Assembly: GCA_964017155.1 (NCBI GenBank)
Contig: OZ024861.1
Location: forward strand, 24,126,213-24,190,212
Source of the DNA: Oasisia sp. SBJ-2009
Lineage: Eukaryota > Annelida > Polychaeta > Sabellida > Siboglinidae
Reading direction: 5' to 3'
DNA: 64,000 nucleotides
Position numbers and translations under genes: made by a program. Of this stretch, positions 1 to 11,144 are shown piece after piece (positions within the stretch are counted from its first letter, which is position 1; every line of letters starts with the position of its first letter). Under the pieces are notes generated by a model. The model had not been told where the DNA came from. It searched no databases and saw only the letters and a program-made list of their open reading frames with translations.

Positions 1-975
1 AATAAATAAGCAGATAAATAAATAAAGCTTCAAAACATCATAATGTATACACTAAACTTATCAACAATAAATGTAACAGAATAAAATAAATGAATCATAA
101 AATAGATTAATAAGTTAATATTACAGTAAGACATTATTTAAAGAAATTTTAGAAACTATAATTATGGTTAAAATAAATCTATTACATTACACACTGCAAG
201 TACAACTACCGGTAGTCTACAAATGTGGCCTCAAAGTTGCATTCTGACATAATTTCCCCTTTTTAACACATTTTAGAAAGTCAATGTACAACATGACCAA
301 TATTTGCTTATTAGTATACTTCCTACCACATGTCTCACTTTGAGGATTTATACGTTATTTGATCAAATATAAGTTTGCAACAAACAACGGCTCTGGAGTT
401 TCCCAAAAGTCGATCTATTTTTACCATCGGAACTCTCCGGTCAACGTAAGTAAATGATGGGGCAAACTAAAAGGCGGTTCCACATATCCACGTTAGTCGC
501 TAGAGACGCCACTAGGCAACAATACCCTAGTTATTTAAATCATCCTCAATTAGCCATTGACCGTACAGGCGCGTAGCCAGCGATAGTTTGTATGTGGGCA
601 ACTGGGCATGCCGTAAATATGGAGCGTATCGAGCGGTGGCATCTTTGTGAATGTGGTATGTCGTTTCCGTGCGGTCTGCCAATTGTGATCCGCCTTTTAG
701 TGTGGCCCTAGTGTGGTTTCCTGACAGCGCTTTCACTGGAATTCCCTTCATCGAGGTCTAAACCAATCAGAGAATTCTAACTGGTGAGGCTCACCGGAAT
801 AATTTTTCGTCTTTTGCTGCTTTTTATCTTAAAATGGCATATTATGTGAAAATAAGTTGATAGGTAGTTGAGGAAAACAATATATAGTGTATGGGGAATG
901 CTGGTTTACTGGGAAATTGTATTTTAAACATGGCGGAAGTCAGAATGCAACTTTAACACAGATGCCAGTTTTACT
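1..975. other. No recognised exon; expected MSH2 intron
   Basis: This stretch should be MSH2 intron or lie beyond its next exon, because MSH2 runs leftwards through the minus strand and its fifth coding exon ends at 1036. I looked on the minus strand for the next expected MSH2 segment and did not find it. A 74-codon minus-strand frame at 527-751 matches nothing I know. The first 180 bases are very AT-rich. Confidence 0.5.
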
Positions 976-980
976 TCCTG

Positions 981-1035
981 CCGACCGGCACCCACCGGCA
1001 CCCACCGGCACCCACCGGCACCCACCGGCACCCAC
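981..1035. repeat. 10-bp minisatellite at MSH2 splice donor
   Basis: About 5.5 copies of a 10-bp unit, CCCACCGGCA on the plus strand. On the minus (MSH2 sense) strand the array begins exactly at the donor of coding exon 5, as repeated GTGGGTGCCG, so every unit restates a donor-like GTGGGT. The last unit is variant. Confidence 0.9.
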
Positions 1036-3692
1036 CTTGTAGGCGAGGCGCCAGTCTTGTTTCTTGGTGTCCTTGCAGCTGTAGACCTCGACACGGTAGT
1101 GAAGCACAAGGAGCAGGTCACGCACCGTCGCCTCAAACCGACCCTTGCTCAAGGTCATGTACTCCACCCTCGCATCGCCTGCACAGAAAACTTGCACATC
1201 AGACGATAATGATGAAAGCTGAAGTAAAGGTTAAATGCAAGTTCTTATATAGCGCAGTATCCACTCTTCAGTACTGCTCAAAGCCATGCTGCAATTAATT
1301 TATACAAATATTCACCACTGTCTGTAGCCAGGTACTCATTCCTACAGCTCAGTGAACTGGAGCAATGCAGACTGAAAAAATGTTTTACATGGCAGCACAG
1401 GATTAGAACCCATGTTCTCTTAGTCAAGAGTCCAAAGCTCTACCCATGAACCTCTGCGCCTACATTTGCCACTACCATCTTGAAGTCAACAATAGCAAAA
1501 ACTCTGATGTCTTACTTTTATAGTTTACAAAACGTTACAACATTGATAATCCTTCTTAAAAGTAGCCTATACATCCTCCTAGTGACATTTTTAGTACAAC
1601 ATGTTTGAGACAATCCAATATGTTCTTTTTATGCACTGTTAGTTTTAAACTATCAGAATGATGTGGATTATCTTTGTTTTGGTGTTTAAATGTTGTCATA
1701 TTAATTTGTATTATCTTAGGATTTTGCAAAATGAGTGTTTCAAAGCATGTGTGGTAATGTAATTGGACTTACCCTGGCCAATATGCTTGAGACAAGTTAC
1801 TGACTTGTAGATTTCAGTAGCAACATACACAGCGTCAGGTCCATATGTCACAAAGAAGTCCTACAAAATTAAAAAGCTAAATAGTTTTATAATCAAGGAC
1901 CATATCTTGCTTGAAATATAACGGAGCTGTTGTAGACAAACATGAAATGAGGACTGTATTAGATTAAACTGGTAAAGTACAAATGCATTTTTATAACCAA
2001 TACTTACCGTTTTGTCAAACAATCGTATCGTTGTATTTGGTTTCTGAAAGCAGAAAATGCAACTTCTAATGGTCAATTCTGTGACACAGTCAGAGGACAA
2101 ACATACTGGCGACAGAAAGTATTTAAACATTGATACATGTAAGCGATGTAACACTTTTAGCTCCAGCCATCAATATTTAAAGCAAAAAAACGAATATGTT
2201 TGTAAAATTGGTCCCGGGCAATCTTTTACTTTCTGACTTAATTATGAAAAAGACTACAACTACCAAACGACTCCTCACATATCTTATATGTATACGTATA
2301 CATACACAAGGTCACAAAATTAAATCACTAACATTAAACAAACAGGCCGAAACAAATAAACTTCGCAAAACAAACTCGCCGGCAACGCAGTGTCGTCACT
2401 GTCAGTGGCATCTATGTGTAGCTTTACTAGCTTACAGTAAAATCGGTATTGTGTCAAGGCCTCGAGGGGCTTTTGTTAGCAGTGTCAGGTTAAGGTTATG
2501 GGTAAGTTTAGGATTAGTTAAAGTTAGTTTAGGCTTATGGTTCCTTTAGGGTTAGCATAAAACCGGAATTTGTGTAGGTCATTTATTTAGCGACGCCTGC
2601 AATAAATTACAGATATGTTACGTCATGCGCCAAGCTCTGCATAGCCGTTGTAGATCATGTCGAGTTTTGCGCGAGTTTGTTTTCTTAATTTTATTCTCTA
2701 CAGGGAGGTAAATTATTTTATTTTGTAACCTAGTGGGTGTATATGTACATAAGGTATGTGGGGATAAGTTTAACGGCTGTAAGAAATCATTTTCATAGAA
2801 AGTAAACAAAAATATTGATGCATATGGCCACGATGCCGACGGCTCTGGCACGGACTTGTGCTGAGGGCCACGAGATGACGCTGCTTCCCGGCAAGACATC
2901 TCAATGCTGTTCAGTATTCTAATCGAATTTAAAGCCACTGAATATTCCAGATACGTCCTATCCTTTTGAATGATGAATTCATGTAATGTTATTAAACGTC
3001 AGAACCTTGGGTGGTAATATGCTATAATAATAATTATTATTTGTTATAATTTTTATATTGATTGATAATAATTTTCTTGCCCAAGTTTTGACTTTTGTGC
3101 AAAATATTTAGTCTGTAAATAACTTAGTTATGATTGTTTTTTTCTGAGGAATTTATTATCTTAAGACAAAGTACATAATATAGCTGAATTTCTTCAACCG
3201 CAAAACGATATTAGTATATCAACTTTTGCTAATGTGTACAGTCGCGCCATCTAACGGGGGTTACGATAACGATAAGTATCCCAAACTTGGTTTAGTTTTT
3301 GGACACTGTCTAACAACTGTTCAATGATAACGCTAAGACAGCATTCATGTATCCGAAGATATAATGTCGCAGCTGTTTGTCAAAATAAAGGAAACTATTT
3401 TACCAGTGTAATTTCTTAATAAATATTGACTTTTGACAAAAACTAAAGTAACAAGTCCGATCAAGTCAACTCAAGGCCAACTAACTTAGCCGGTGCCATG
3501 AAAAAAGAGCAGACGAAAGAATCCTAGGAAAACATACCTCCGACAGACTTCTATAAAACGTCAGCAAACCCTGGTCATTGCAGTTATCTGAAGAGAAAGC
3601 AGTCAGTGATTACCACGGCAATGTACAAAATTAACTGTAAGTCGTGCCAGAGAAAATTAGGCTTAGTTACCTTGTTTTTCGGGGAGACCCAT
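1036..3692 (-). CDS. msh2: MSH2, DNA mismatch-repair protein, N-terminal part
   Basis: MutS-homologue subunit of the MutSalpha/MutSbeta mismatch-recognition dimers, acting in the nucleus. Five coding exons are visible: 3671-3692, 3538-3587, 2008-2043, 1773-1860 and 1036-1178, all with GT-AG borders and closing phases, giving the first 113 residues. The protein begins MGLPEKQDNCNDQG, then LLTFYRSLSE and KPNTTIRLFDKT, and goes on to DFFVTYGPDAVYVATEIYKS. This tracks human MSH2 ([20 protein letters not shown]) through the mismatch-recognition domain I, ending at RVEVYSCKDTKKQDWRLAYK, like human DWYLAYK. The start is the first in-frame ATG of the only exon whose phase fits. Human exon 1 is split here into four. 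The rest lies outside the window. An alternative frame of exon 1 would start MAPLVTNS but does not splice in phase. Confidence 0.94.
1330..1463 (-). mobile_element. tRNA-derived SINE, family A, copy 1
   Basis: On the minus strand a tRNA-like head is visible, with an A-box-like segment followed by a B-box-like GGGTTCTAATCC. The segment GACTAAGAGAAC between the boxes is shared with a second copy at about 33409-33486, so they belong to one family. It is degenerate and lies in MSH2 intron 4. It does not fold as a functional tRNA. Confidence 0.65.
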
Positions 3693-4780
3693 ATTTTCTG
3701 CAACTTCGGCATTCGTTCGCGGGAATTGGTGACTAGTGGCGCCATTTCCGCATGACGGTAATTTATTTCAACCAATAGAAATATTAGTAAGGATGACGCT
3801 TGGGGAAATCCTAGTGTTTCCCAACAAAGTGAGTGTTGTTGAACTGGGTCACAAACGTACGCGAGTGGTTACTCAAAATAAATACCGCGCGTAAGTTGAA
3901 TATTTATACTTTCAGCACATATATGTAATATTGGGGATGCGTGTGTCCTAGTTTAATATTCGCAACAGCGTCATACTTTGTGAATGTATTGTTATTTTCA
4001 AAGGACAGATATATAACTAGTCGATTTCACGTCGTTTCCGCCGACGTTTGTTGATGTAATACAAACGCCTGAAACGGCATCCTCCACGACCACGACCGAC
4101 ACTGCCACTGCCACTGGCATGGCCATGCCCATGGACATGGTTTGTTGTTCCGAGTGCAGGGGCTGCCGAGAGTCAGACGTGTAGTAAACAACAGCTTGCG
4201 ATGCACTGATGTGAGTCAACTATAATTCTCTGCCCCCAAACACTGGATCTCAAGTAAATCACTAAAGTCTAAACTCATTTCAAAAAAATCTAATCCAACA
4301 TTTTAACAACTAATCCAAACGACCCACCATGCGCACTGGCGTGATGTGTCCCCAGGATATTTTGCCAATAAAAAAACGAAACAAAAATGAAAAACTCAAA
4401 ATATAATTTATAAAGTAAACGTACGTCTGCAATGATATTGGCATGATAATGATTAAAATAAACGAATAAAATTAAATCATTGGCATATATGATATAATTA
4501 ATTGCATGGGTAATTGTGGCTTGTGCAAAAATCATGATGATAGAATAGATAGTCACAGGTTCATTAATAAAAATTATTATAAACATACAGTACTTTTGCA
4601 GTTTAGGCCCACACCTCGAAAGAAATCATGACATGGGTACTATATAGTCTGCTAGACCGTACTATAATAAATATAAGATCTTACCTCAAGATCTTACCTC
4701 AAGACCAGTTAGTAGTTGCCCAAACTGAGCATTGAGACCGTCTCAAGATTTGTATTCTGAAGTTGTAGTTCTCTATTGAT
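3693..4780. other. MSH2 upstream region, no gene seen
   Basis: Sequence upstream of the MSH2 start. The part nearest the start is richer in CpG than its surroundings, as expected for a promoter, but I can place no specific factor site. Positions 4590-4621 carry a 32-bp segment repeated at 54862-54893. Confidence 0.4.
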
Positions 4781-5165
4781 GTATTTTTTTCATATATTTT
4801 TATTGATAGCCGGTTTGTCAAGGCTGGTTAATTTGAAACAGTATAATTCTACAGGTCTGGGTGACCTCTCCAATCTCTTCGGAGGCGTGATTTCAGTTTG
4901 TTAACTGTTCTGGCCTGGACTGTGTCTTCTGAAAGGGAGTTCCACATTTTAACCACTCTGGTCGTGAAGAAGTGGTGTCTGTAGCCAGTTGCTCTCGGTG
5001 TTTGGAGTTTTTCCCTGTGCCCTCTTGTTGTACCACTGGCTTTTTGGAACATCAGCTTTGATGGGCACTGTGTACATCTGCAATCCTGGTTGACCGAGTC
5101 TATTCTTTTGATGATTTTGAATGTCTGGATGATGTCTGTTCTCTGTCTGTCTCTCTGTAAGGACG
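4780..5165 (-). mobile_element. 3' fragment of a CR1/Jockey-like LINE
   Basis: The minus strand between about 5165 and 4849 reads without stops as the C-terminal tail of a non-LTR reverse transcriptase: LQRDRQRTDIIQTFKIIKRI, then RGHREKLQTPRA, then FFTTRVVKMWNSLSEDTV, ending at a stop at 4849. The FF-x-RVV-x-WNSLP/S-E-V pattern is typical of the end of LINE ORF2 proteins. The rest of the element is missing, so this is a 5'-truncated dead copy. About 70 bases of presumed 3' UTR follow. Confidence 0.8.
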
Positions 5166-5398
5166 GACTAGTAAACCTGCCTAATGACTATAGTCTGGTT
5201 GTCTAGTAACAGTCAATGTGTCATCCACACCACCCAATACACCTTTTCCGCGGAGCATGCGCAGTCACGGAAAATGCGGGTTGCGGGTCAACTCCTGAAG
5301 CGAGTACAAAGTTTTGCATTGATTCAGACGAGTGGCTGAAACGTAGCCGTGTTAGAATATTTTTTGTGCCAGGAAAACTGAATATTTCTCCAATAGAA

Positions 5399-6823
5399 AT
5401 GGATCAGGATGGAGATGAAGTGTCACAGATGGTAAATATATTTATTTTTCTCCTCTAGTACGAAGATAACCAGTTTATTTCATAAATCAAAGAGAGCCAT
5501 AAAAATATCCAAATGCTCTTTCACCAACTTCGACCGTAATGGCGACAGAGGCTGTGTAAGTTTTCATTGATATGCTATTATTATATCCCTAAGATTATAT
5601 CAAGTTTATCAGTATAGAAGATACATTATCTGTTTTGATATTGCAATGAATTTAAGCAGTTAAGCAGCTGCAGTAGATTTATTTCACAATAACATAGCAC
5701 ATCGTTCCTGCGGTTGCTGGCACAGGGAGCATCGCGTTATCGTAGTCGCCAAATATATTGTGTGCATAAACTCAACAAGGCGATAATCATTCCCCATTCG
5801 GCCTATATGTTGTGGGCTATATTTGTAGAACAGGGACATTTCATATATTGTAGGTAATTATTTATGGCTTATTATCTGCTTACAATTAAGTTAAATATAA
5901 ATGTGCTTACTAACCTTAAGTTATACGTTTTATTTCTTACACTTAAATACAGGACCTCAACAATGTGACTGTGAGAAAGGGACATTGATGGGGCCTCTCT
6001 TGCTGGAAGACATCCAAACAAACTCACCAAGCAGGAGTACAAATTCTGGTTGGTCTGCATAGCAATAGATCACAAAAGGGTGAACACCAACGCAGAACTT
6101 CTTACCAGCTTGTAGTAATATATTTCATTTTGTGTGTCTTGATATGCCTGCTCAGCTGGTTATGAGCTTGTATATTGTGACTCATATAAATTTGTCAAAT
6201 CTAGTTATTTATTTATATTTAAAATATCAACTTACTTTCTAGTCTAATGAGGCTTTCTTCCCATTATTTTTTTTCAGGGCCAATAGGAATACAGCATTAT
6301 GTTATATTGGTCCTGCAATTTTTGCCTGAATATTGTGTGCATTGTGGCAATGGGGAAAAATGGGGAATTTGGGGCAACCAGATGATACATATATGCAGAC
6401 ATAGGACGTCCAAACGATCTAGTTTTGTATGAAAATTACTACTAAATGATCTGTCTGTCTATCATATAAATGGTTCCTGTTTTGTATCTTTTTAGAGTTC
6501 TCGAGGTATCAAGAACTGATGTCATTGTAGTGGACCCAACTCCTGACCTGCTCTACACAAAGAGGAAGTCGGAATCATCCTCCAAACACACGACTGATTG
6601 TGAACAAAGCAAGAATGGTGAAACTGCACACGCAGAAAGTATCAATCAACCTATGTCTGGATGGCAGAAGGTTATTCCACCAGGGATATCCTTCAATGAC
6701 ATTTACATCAATGACTATGTGCTCAATTCTGGAAAACGTGCATTCACGATGGATTCTGACCAACCACGGAAGAATACATGTATCCGGCCCGAGACCAAAG
6801 GATACCGTTTTTTCACTGAGTAG
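5399..6823 (+). CDS. SAP-like/SWIM-type transposon protein, partial gene model
   Basis: Three likely exons: 5399-5431 (a short start, MDQDGDEVSQM), about 5981-6111 and 6496-6823. Exon 2 reads DIDGASLAGRHPNKLTKQEY, then KFWLVCIAIDHKRVNTNAELL, a SAP-like helix pair. Exon 3 reads VVDPTPDLLYTKRKSES, then SGWQKVIPPGISFNDIYIND, and ends at RPETKGYRFF. I know this order from invertebrate transposon-borne proteins that go on to SWIM zinc-finger and YqaJ-type nuclease domains; both are missing here. Exons 2 and 3 join in phase across TT|GTAGTA and TTTAG|A. The link from exon 1 to exon 2 is weak because frames upstream of 5981 hold stops. It could be a truncated element gene or a domesticated remnant. 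Confidence 0.5.
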
Positions 6824-7044
6824 TTTTGTATTCTACGTTATCAGCAAATGTGATTGCTGAAACATGAATATATATACCTGTGCTAGGAAACTTTTCAAAT
6901 GTGCTGCAATACTTTGTAACATATTGAGTACGTGTTCAGGTAACCTTATATTTTACAGTATCTTCCAATATAGCAAATAAAAAAAAAATATTGCATTCGT
7001 GTGTATTCTACGTTATCCGCATGTTGCAGTGTACACTTTAATTT

Positions 7045-7247
7045 GTCATGATTTGGAATAATGGTCTAACATCTCTGCCAATTTCTGCAAACCATATTTT
7101 TAACAGTTTGGCATCTTTCGGCAAAACGTGGAATGTAACAGTTTTCCCATTGTCGTCACATATTCTGGTGTGTTGCAGTCCGGACTTATCCGGTACACAA
7201 CAACTCTGTTTACTTTCATTCCTCTTCAGTGGCTTTCTGACATCCAT
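7045..7247 (-). CDS. THAP-like zinc-finger ORF
   Basis: A frame of about 67 codons from the ATG at 7247, with in-frame sequence continuing upstream to 7334. It reads CCVPDKSG, then VTFHVLPKDAKLLKIWFAEI, then GRDVRPLF. The C..., FH-x-x-PKD and W-x-x-x-I-x-R pattern fits a THAP DNA-binding domain (C2CH). The second cysteine of the usual CCVPxC is lysine here, so zinc binding may be lost. There is no transposase core behind it. It lies opposite and downstream of the SAP/SWIM gene inside the same inverted ends. It may be a decayed N-terminal exon. Confidence 0.5.
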
Positions 7248-8304
7248 CTTATGGTCATATATTCTGAAAATATAAATTGATGCATTGAATAAGTAAATTA
7301 TCAATGACAGAATAAACAAATTTACGGAGAACACTTTTTGCCAAATGAAAATTGTATGAGTATTTTGCTCATATTAAATGATAACCAGTAATATTCTAAT
7401 AACAAATAATGCCATTGTAGTCTCTTCTTATTTTAATTAACATTTATGAACACTAAAACGGAGCCAGATCTACATGCCCCGCCTTGTTTGTACATAACTG
7501 CATCAATATATGGTACAACAAATGATGAGTATCACGCAAGTAAATAAGCTGTCAAATCTGACATCTCTGTGTAAAAACAGATGCTCCCTCGCCAGTCTGC
7601 TGGTTATTAATGGCCGGTCACATCAAGCAACATAAGAAACATGACAACTTTCGTGCTCTCTTTTTATGTCGACATGATCATCGATTAGTTTCAACAGATT
7701 TTTTCTGAACAGTATAATAATTAATCTTCCTAAAAATTGCCATGATAATGTAGATAGTCATATTTAAAAGTGCGTAAATTACTCTATACTGTACAAGCAC
7801 TTCGGAAACGTTGACCCATATCCGGCCACAAATATAATAAACGTTTGTATAACGTTTGTAAATCACATTTCTAGTCAAACGAAAATATAACATGCTTAGA
7901 TACTTACTAATTCGTAAACTGCGACATGGTAACTTTCCAATGCACCCAAAGACATGACGATTATTCCATATGTAAACGGCTTTTTGTTCATATTTCTGGA
8001 TGACTCGCATGTAAAACACTATCGATCATGTGAAAACTGCAGCATGGCTAGACGGGTCTCTACCCAATTCCTTAGTTTCTGCCACTGCTGACAGATGGCG
8101 GGATGGTGGCGGAAAAGGTGTATTGGCCCGCTACATCACATGGAAAATATGAGCCAGATACATGCAACACTGACTCAGATATAAACAAACACTGTTTTAT
8201 AATAATACATGTCTGGCAAATGTGTTGTAATTGTTGTAGCTAATTTTACATGTATTTATGCGTATTTAATTAACCCTTTCTCTTCCTTAGCTTGCCTATG
8301 AAGC

Positions 8305-11051
8305 ATGACAACAAGAGTGGACATTGTTGAGCGAGCATTAGGTACATTTCTTCAAGAACAGCAGGCTTCATCTTCAAGCAGGTATTTAGAAAACAAAGTG
8401 TATACGCATCCTCAAGAAATCTATTATATTGTATGCCTTTTGTTCCAGTTTATGTCCGGGTTTTTTTTCTAAACAAAAATAAATTATTATTACATTATTT
8501 ACAGTATTGGTTGTGCCCATTACACACACATTATGCCCACAAGTAACAATATACAGTAATCATATTTTCACTTAATTGTTATAAATACACTGTATAAAAT
8601 TGCAGATCCTTACTGTTGTGAAGTTGATTGTAAAGCAGCGTAATTTATAAAAATTGTGATGTCTCAAAATTTAATCCTAGCTCAAATGAAAAAAAAATTA
8701 ATTGCTGTACATTCTGAATGTTTTAGCTTCCTAGATGAGATAGTTTTGAACTATGTCGCTGGGATCGCAGACGACATCAGTTTATTGGATGCCGATGGCA
8801 TAGAAGAAGATGACAGCTTTGATGTGGAGGAATTTATGGAGATGATGGATGCGTATCTGCCAGGCTTTGCACAGATTCCTGGGTGAGACTTTATGTATAC
8901 ATTTTTTTCTCTGTTGTCAATTTTTAATATGTGCTGGCAAAGTTAAAAGTCATTCGTCGGATAAATAGTTTTTTTAATTTTAATACAGTATATTTGAACA
9001 TGCATTAAACAACTACAAATGTAACAAATATGAAGAGATACAATACAAATATATACTTACAGTAGAATAAAAACTGGAATATAATGAAGATAAATTAATT
9101 GTCTTATGTGTTGATATTGTAGTGAGAAGGTTCAAGAATGGATGTTTCATCTGGCAAGTTCATTACGGGAATCACACAAAGGTAATTTAGTTAGAATGAC
9201 TTAGATCTTATGTATAGTTGTTTATGTATGTTCTGTAGATCTATGTCACAATGAAATTATACAAATGGTAACCACATTTTTTCACTTCTTGTTCTTCTAA
9301 AAACAAGCCTAGAAAGTAATTGTCATTTGTGTTCTTCTTGTATGCATTTGAAAGGTTTCAGAGCAAAACATGATGAGCCATTTTATTAAGTTTTCTTTAA
9401 CCAAGATGAAACAGTTGTTTAATCAGGTGTTGAGCAAAGAACACTTGAACTGTTGTTTATACAAAAGTTTGAGCTGTTGTTTATACAAAAGTTTGAGCTA
9501 TTGCTTTACAAAAAGCTTAAGTTATATTGCTTATTCAAAAACATGATAAATAAGCATGAATTTTGCATACAAAAACATGATTTAAATAACATTAAATGAC
9601 ATGCAGATATGAGCATTTGTTTTCAAAACATGATAAAGACCATCCCTTTTATCAAAATGTGGTCTATCCAGTTTCGCCGATGATCCCCACCTTGCCGCAC
9701 ACTCATCTACTGACAAGGAAGATGCACGCTGTACATTTATACAGCATTTTTATTACATTATCATTTAATATGTTTTATCTAACAAATCTGCAACAAAAAT
9801 TTCAGACATTCTTACCATTCTCCATTTTATAGAGAGACTTCTTTTATAGTTTTTGTGTACACTTTGAGGACAAAACCAAATATGTATTTTATTCAAAATA
9901 AACCAACTGGGTGTAATGCATTGTGCCCTGAAGCCCGTCATTTCTCCATTTGTGTTTTCAGACATTAAACTTGCCAAGATGGCGGGGCATGCGGAAGGTG
10001 GCTCTGTAAAAGATACATACTCCGTGCCATTGTCCAGATTCCCAGAACCAGCAAGTAACATCCCAGTAGACGCTCCCTCTCCCACTGTTTCCCCAGGGGA
10101 GAGGGATGATCAAGACGACAAGGCTGTTTCCCTGCTCCTCGAGATGTTTCCCGCTTCCTGTCAGGTCGAGGTACAACATTGCCTTGGTGTTGCCGGGGGC
10201 AACGTCGATGAAGCCGCCGAACTTGTCCTTTGTCGACAGTTATCTGGGGAGAACATCACAAACCCCCTACATAGTCAGGTGGGTGCAACTGATTAGAACA
10301 GGGTAACTAGAACAAGTGCCAAATCGGATTTAAGAGCTTGTAACAACATTAACAAAATGGTCTCTAGGGTATGTTAGTTGATCTCCGAGAGAGTTTACAG
10401 GTGTCCTTGATAGTGTTTGACTGAAGAAGTAAAGTGTAAAGTGCTTTAAACAATCCTGAGGATTGGGTACTGTGCTATATAAGAGCTTTCTTATATAACT
10501 TACCTGTAATGAGTGAACAGCTGCGAAACATACATTGCTTATGTTGTCGTTAAATTGTCATGACTTAATTGTCATGACACAGTGATTAGAACATGATCAT
10601 CATCAAATGATGTAACATACATTCAGACTTACTAGCATATCAGCTGTCATAGAAAGAAAGACAGAACATAATATTGATTAATAAATATGCTGTATAGACA
10701 TTACTTACCCCTATTTTCTGCCAGATATTATTATCACTTAAAATCAAATTAATGTTAAACCTGCAAAGAATGTAGGACACTGATTGAATGACATGCATTG
10801 TTAATATGTCATAATGTCAACGGTCACGTGTCCAGGAGCTAAACAGGAACATGCTAGTGACACAGGTGTGTTTGTCTCTGTTGCGTAGCCACCGAGAAAA
10901 AGGGAAAAGGCTGGTGCCGGTGACAGAGACATCAAGCAGAAGATTGTCAACCAATACATGTAGGTGGTCACTGGCAGATGGTGTCCTTATTTACTGATGT
11001 ATCTAACTGTAGGCAGGCTAAGATGTGGGTGGGGTGAGTGTCTGAGTGTCT

Positions 11052-11144
<93 letters not shown>

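Larger units (their letters stand above)
5232..8128. mobile_element. Putative DNA transposon with 18-bp inverted ends (THAP + SAP/SWIM type)
   Basis: The 18-mer CCAATACACCTTTTCCGC occurs at about 5234-5251, and its exact reverse complement at about 8109-8126, close to 2.9 kb apart. Between them are a plus-strand gene resembling SAP/SWIM/YqaJ-type transposon proteins and a minus-strand THAP-like ORF. THAP and YqaJ proteins together are known from ISL2EU-type elements, so that is the nearest label. I see no clear target-site duplication and no DDE transposase core. The right end is about 180 bases before the CUEDC2 start codon. Confidence 0.55.

Noticed and set aside
527..751. 74-codon minus-strand ORF
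   Set aside because: Does not match the next MSH2 segment and has no splice borders in phase.
3584..3775. Alternative MSH2 start MAPLVTNSRERMPK
   Set aside because: Its donor phase would put exon 2 out of frame; the overlapping MGLPEKQ frame joins in phase and matches the family.
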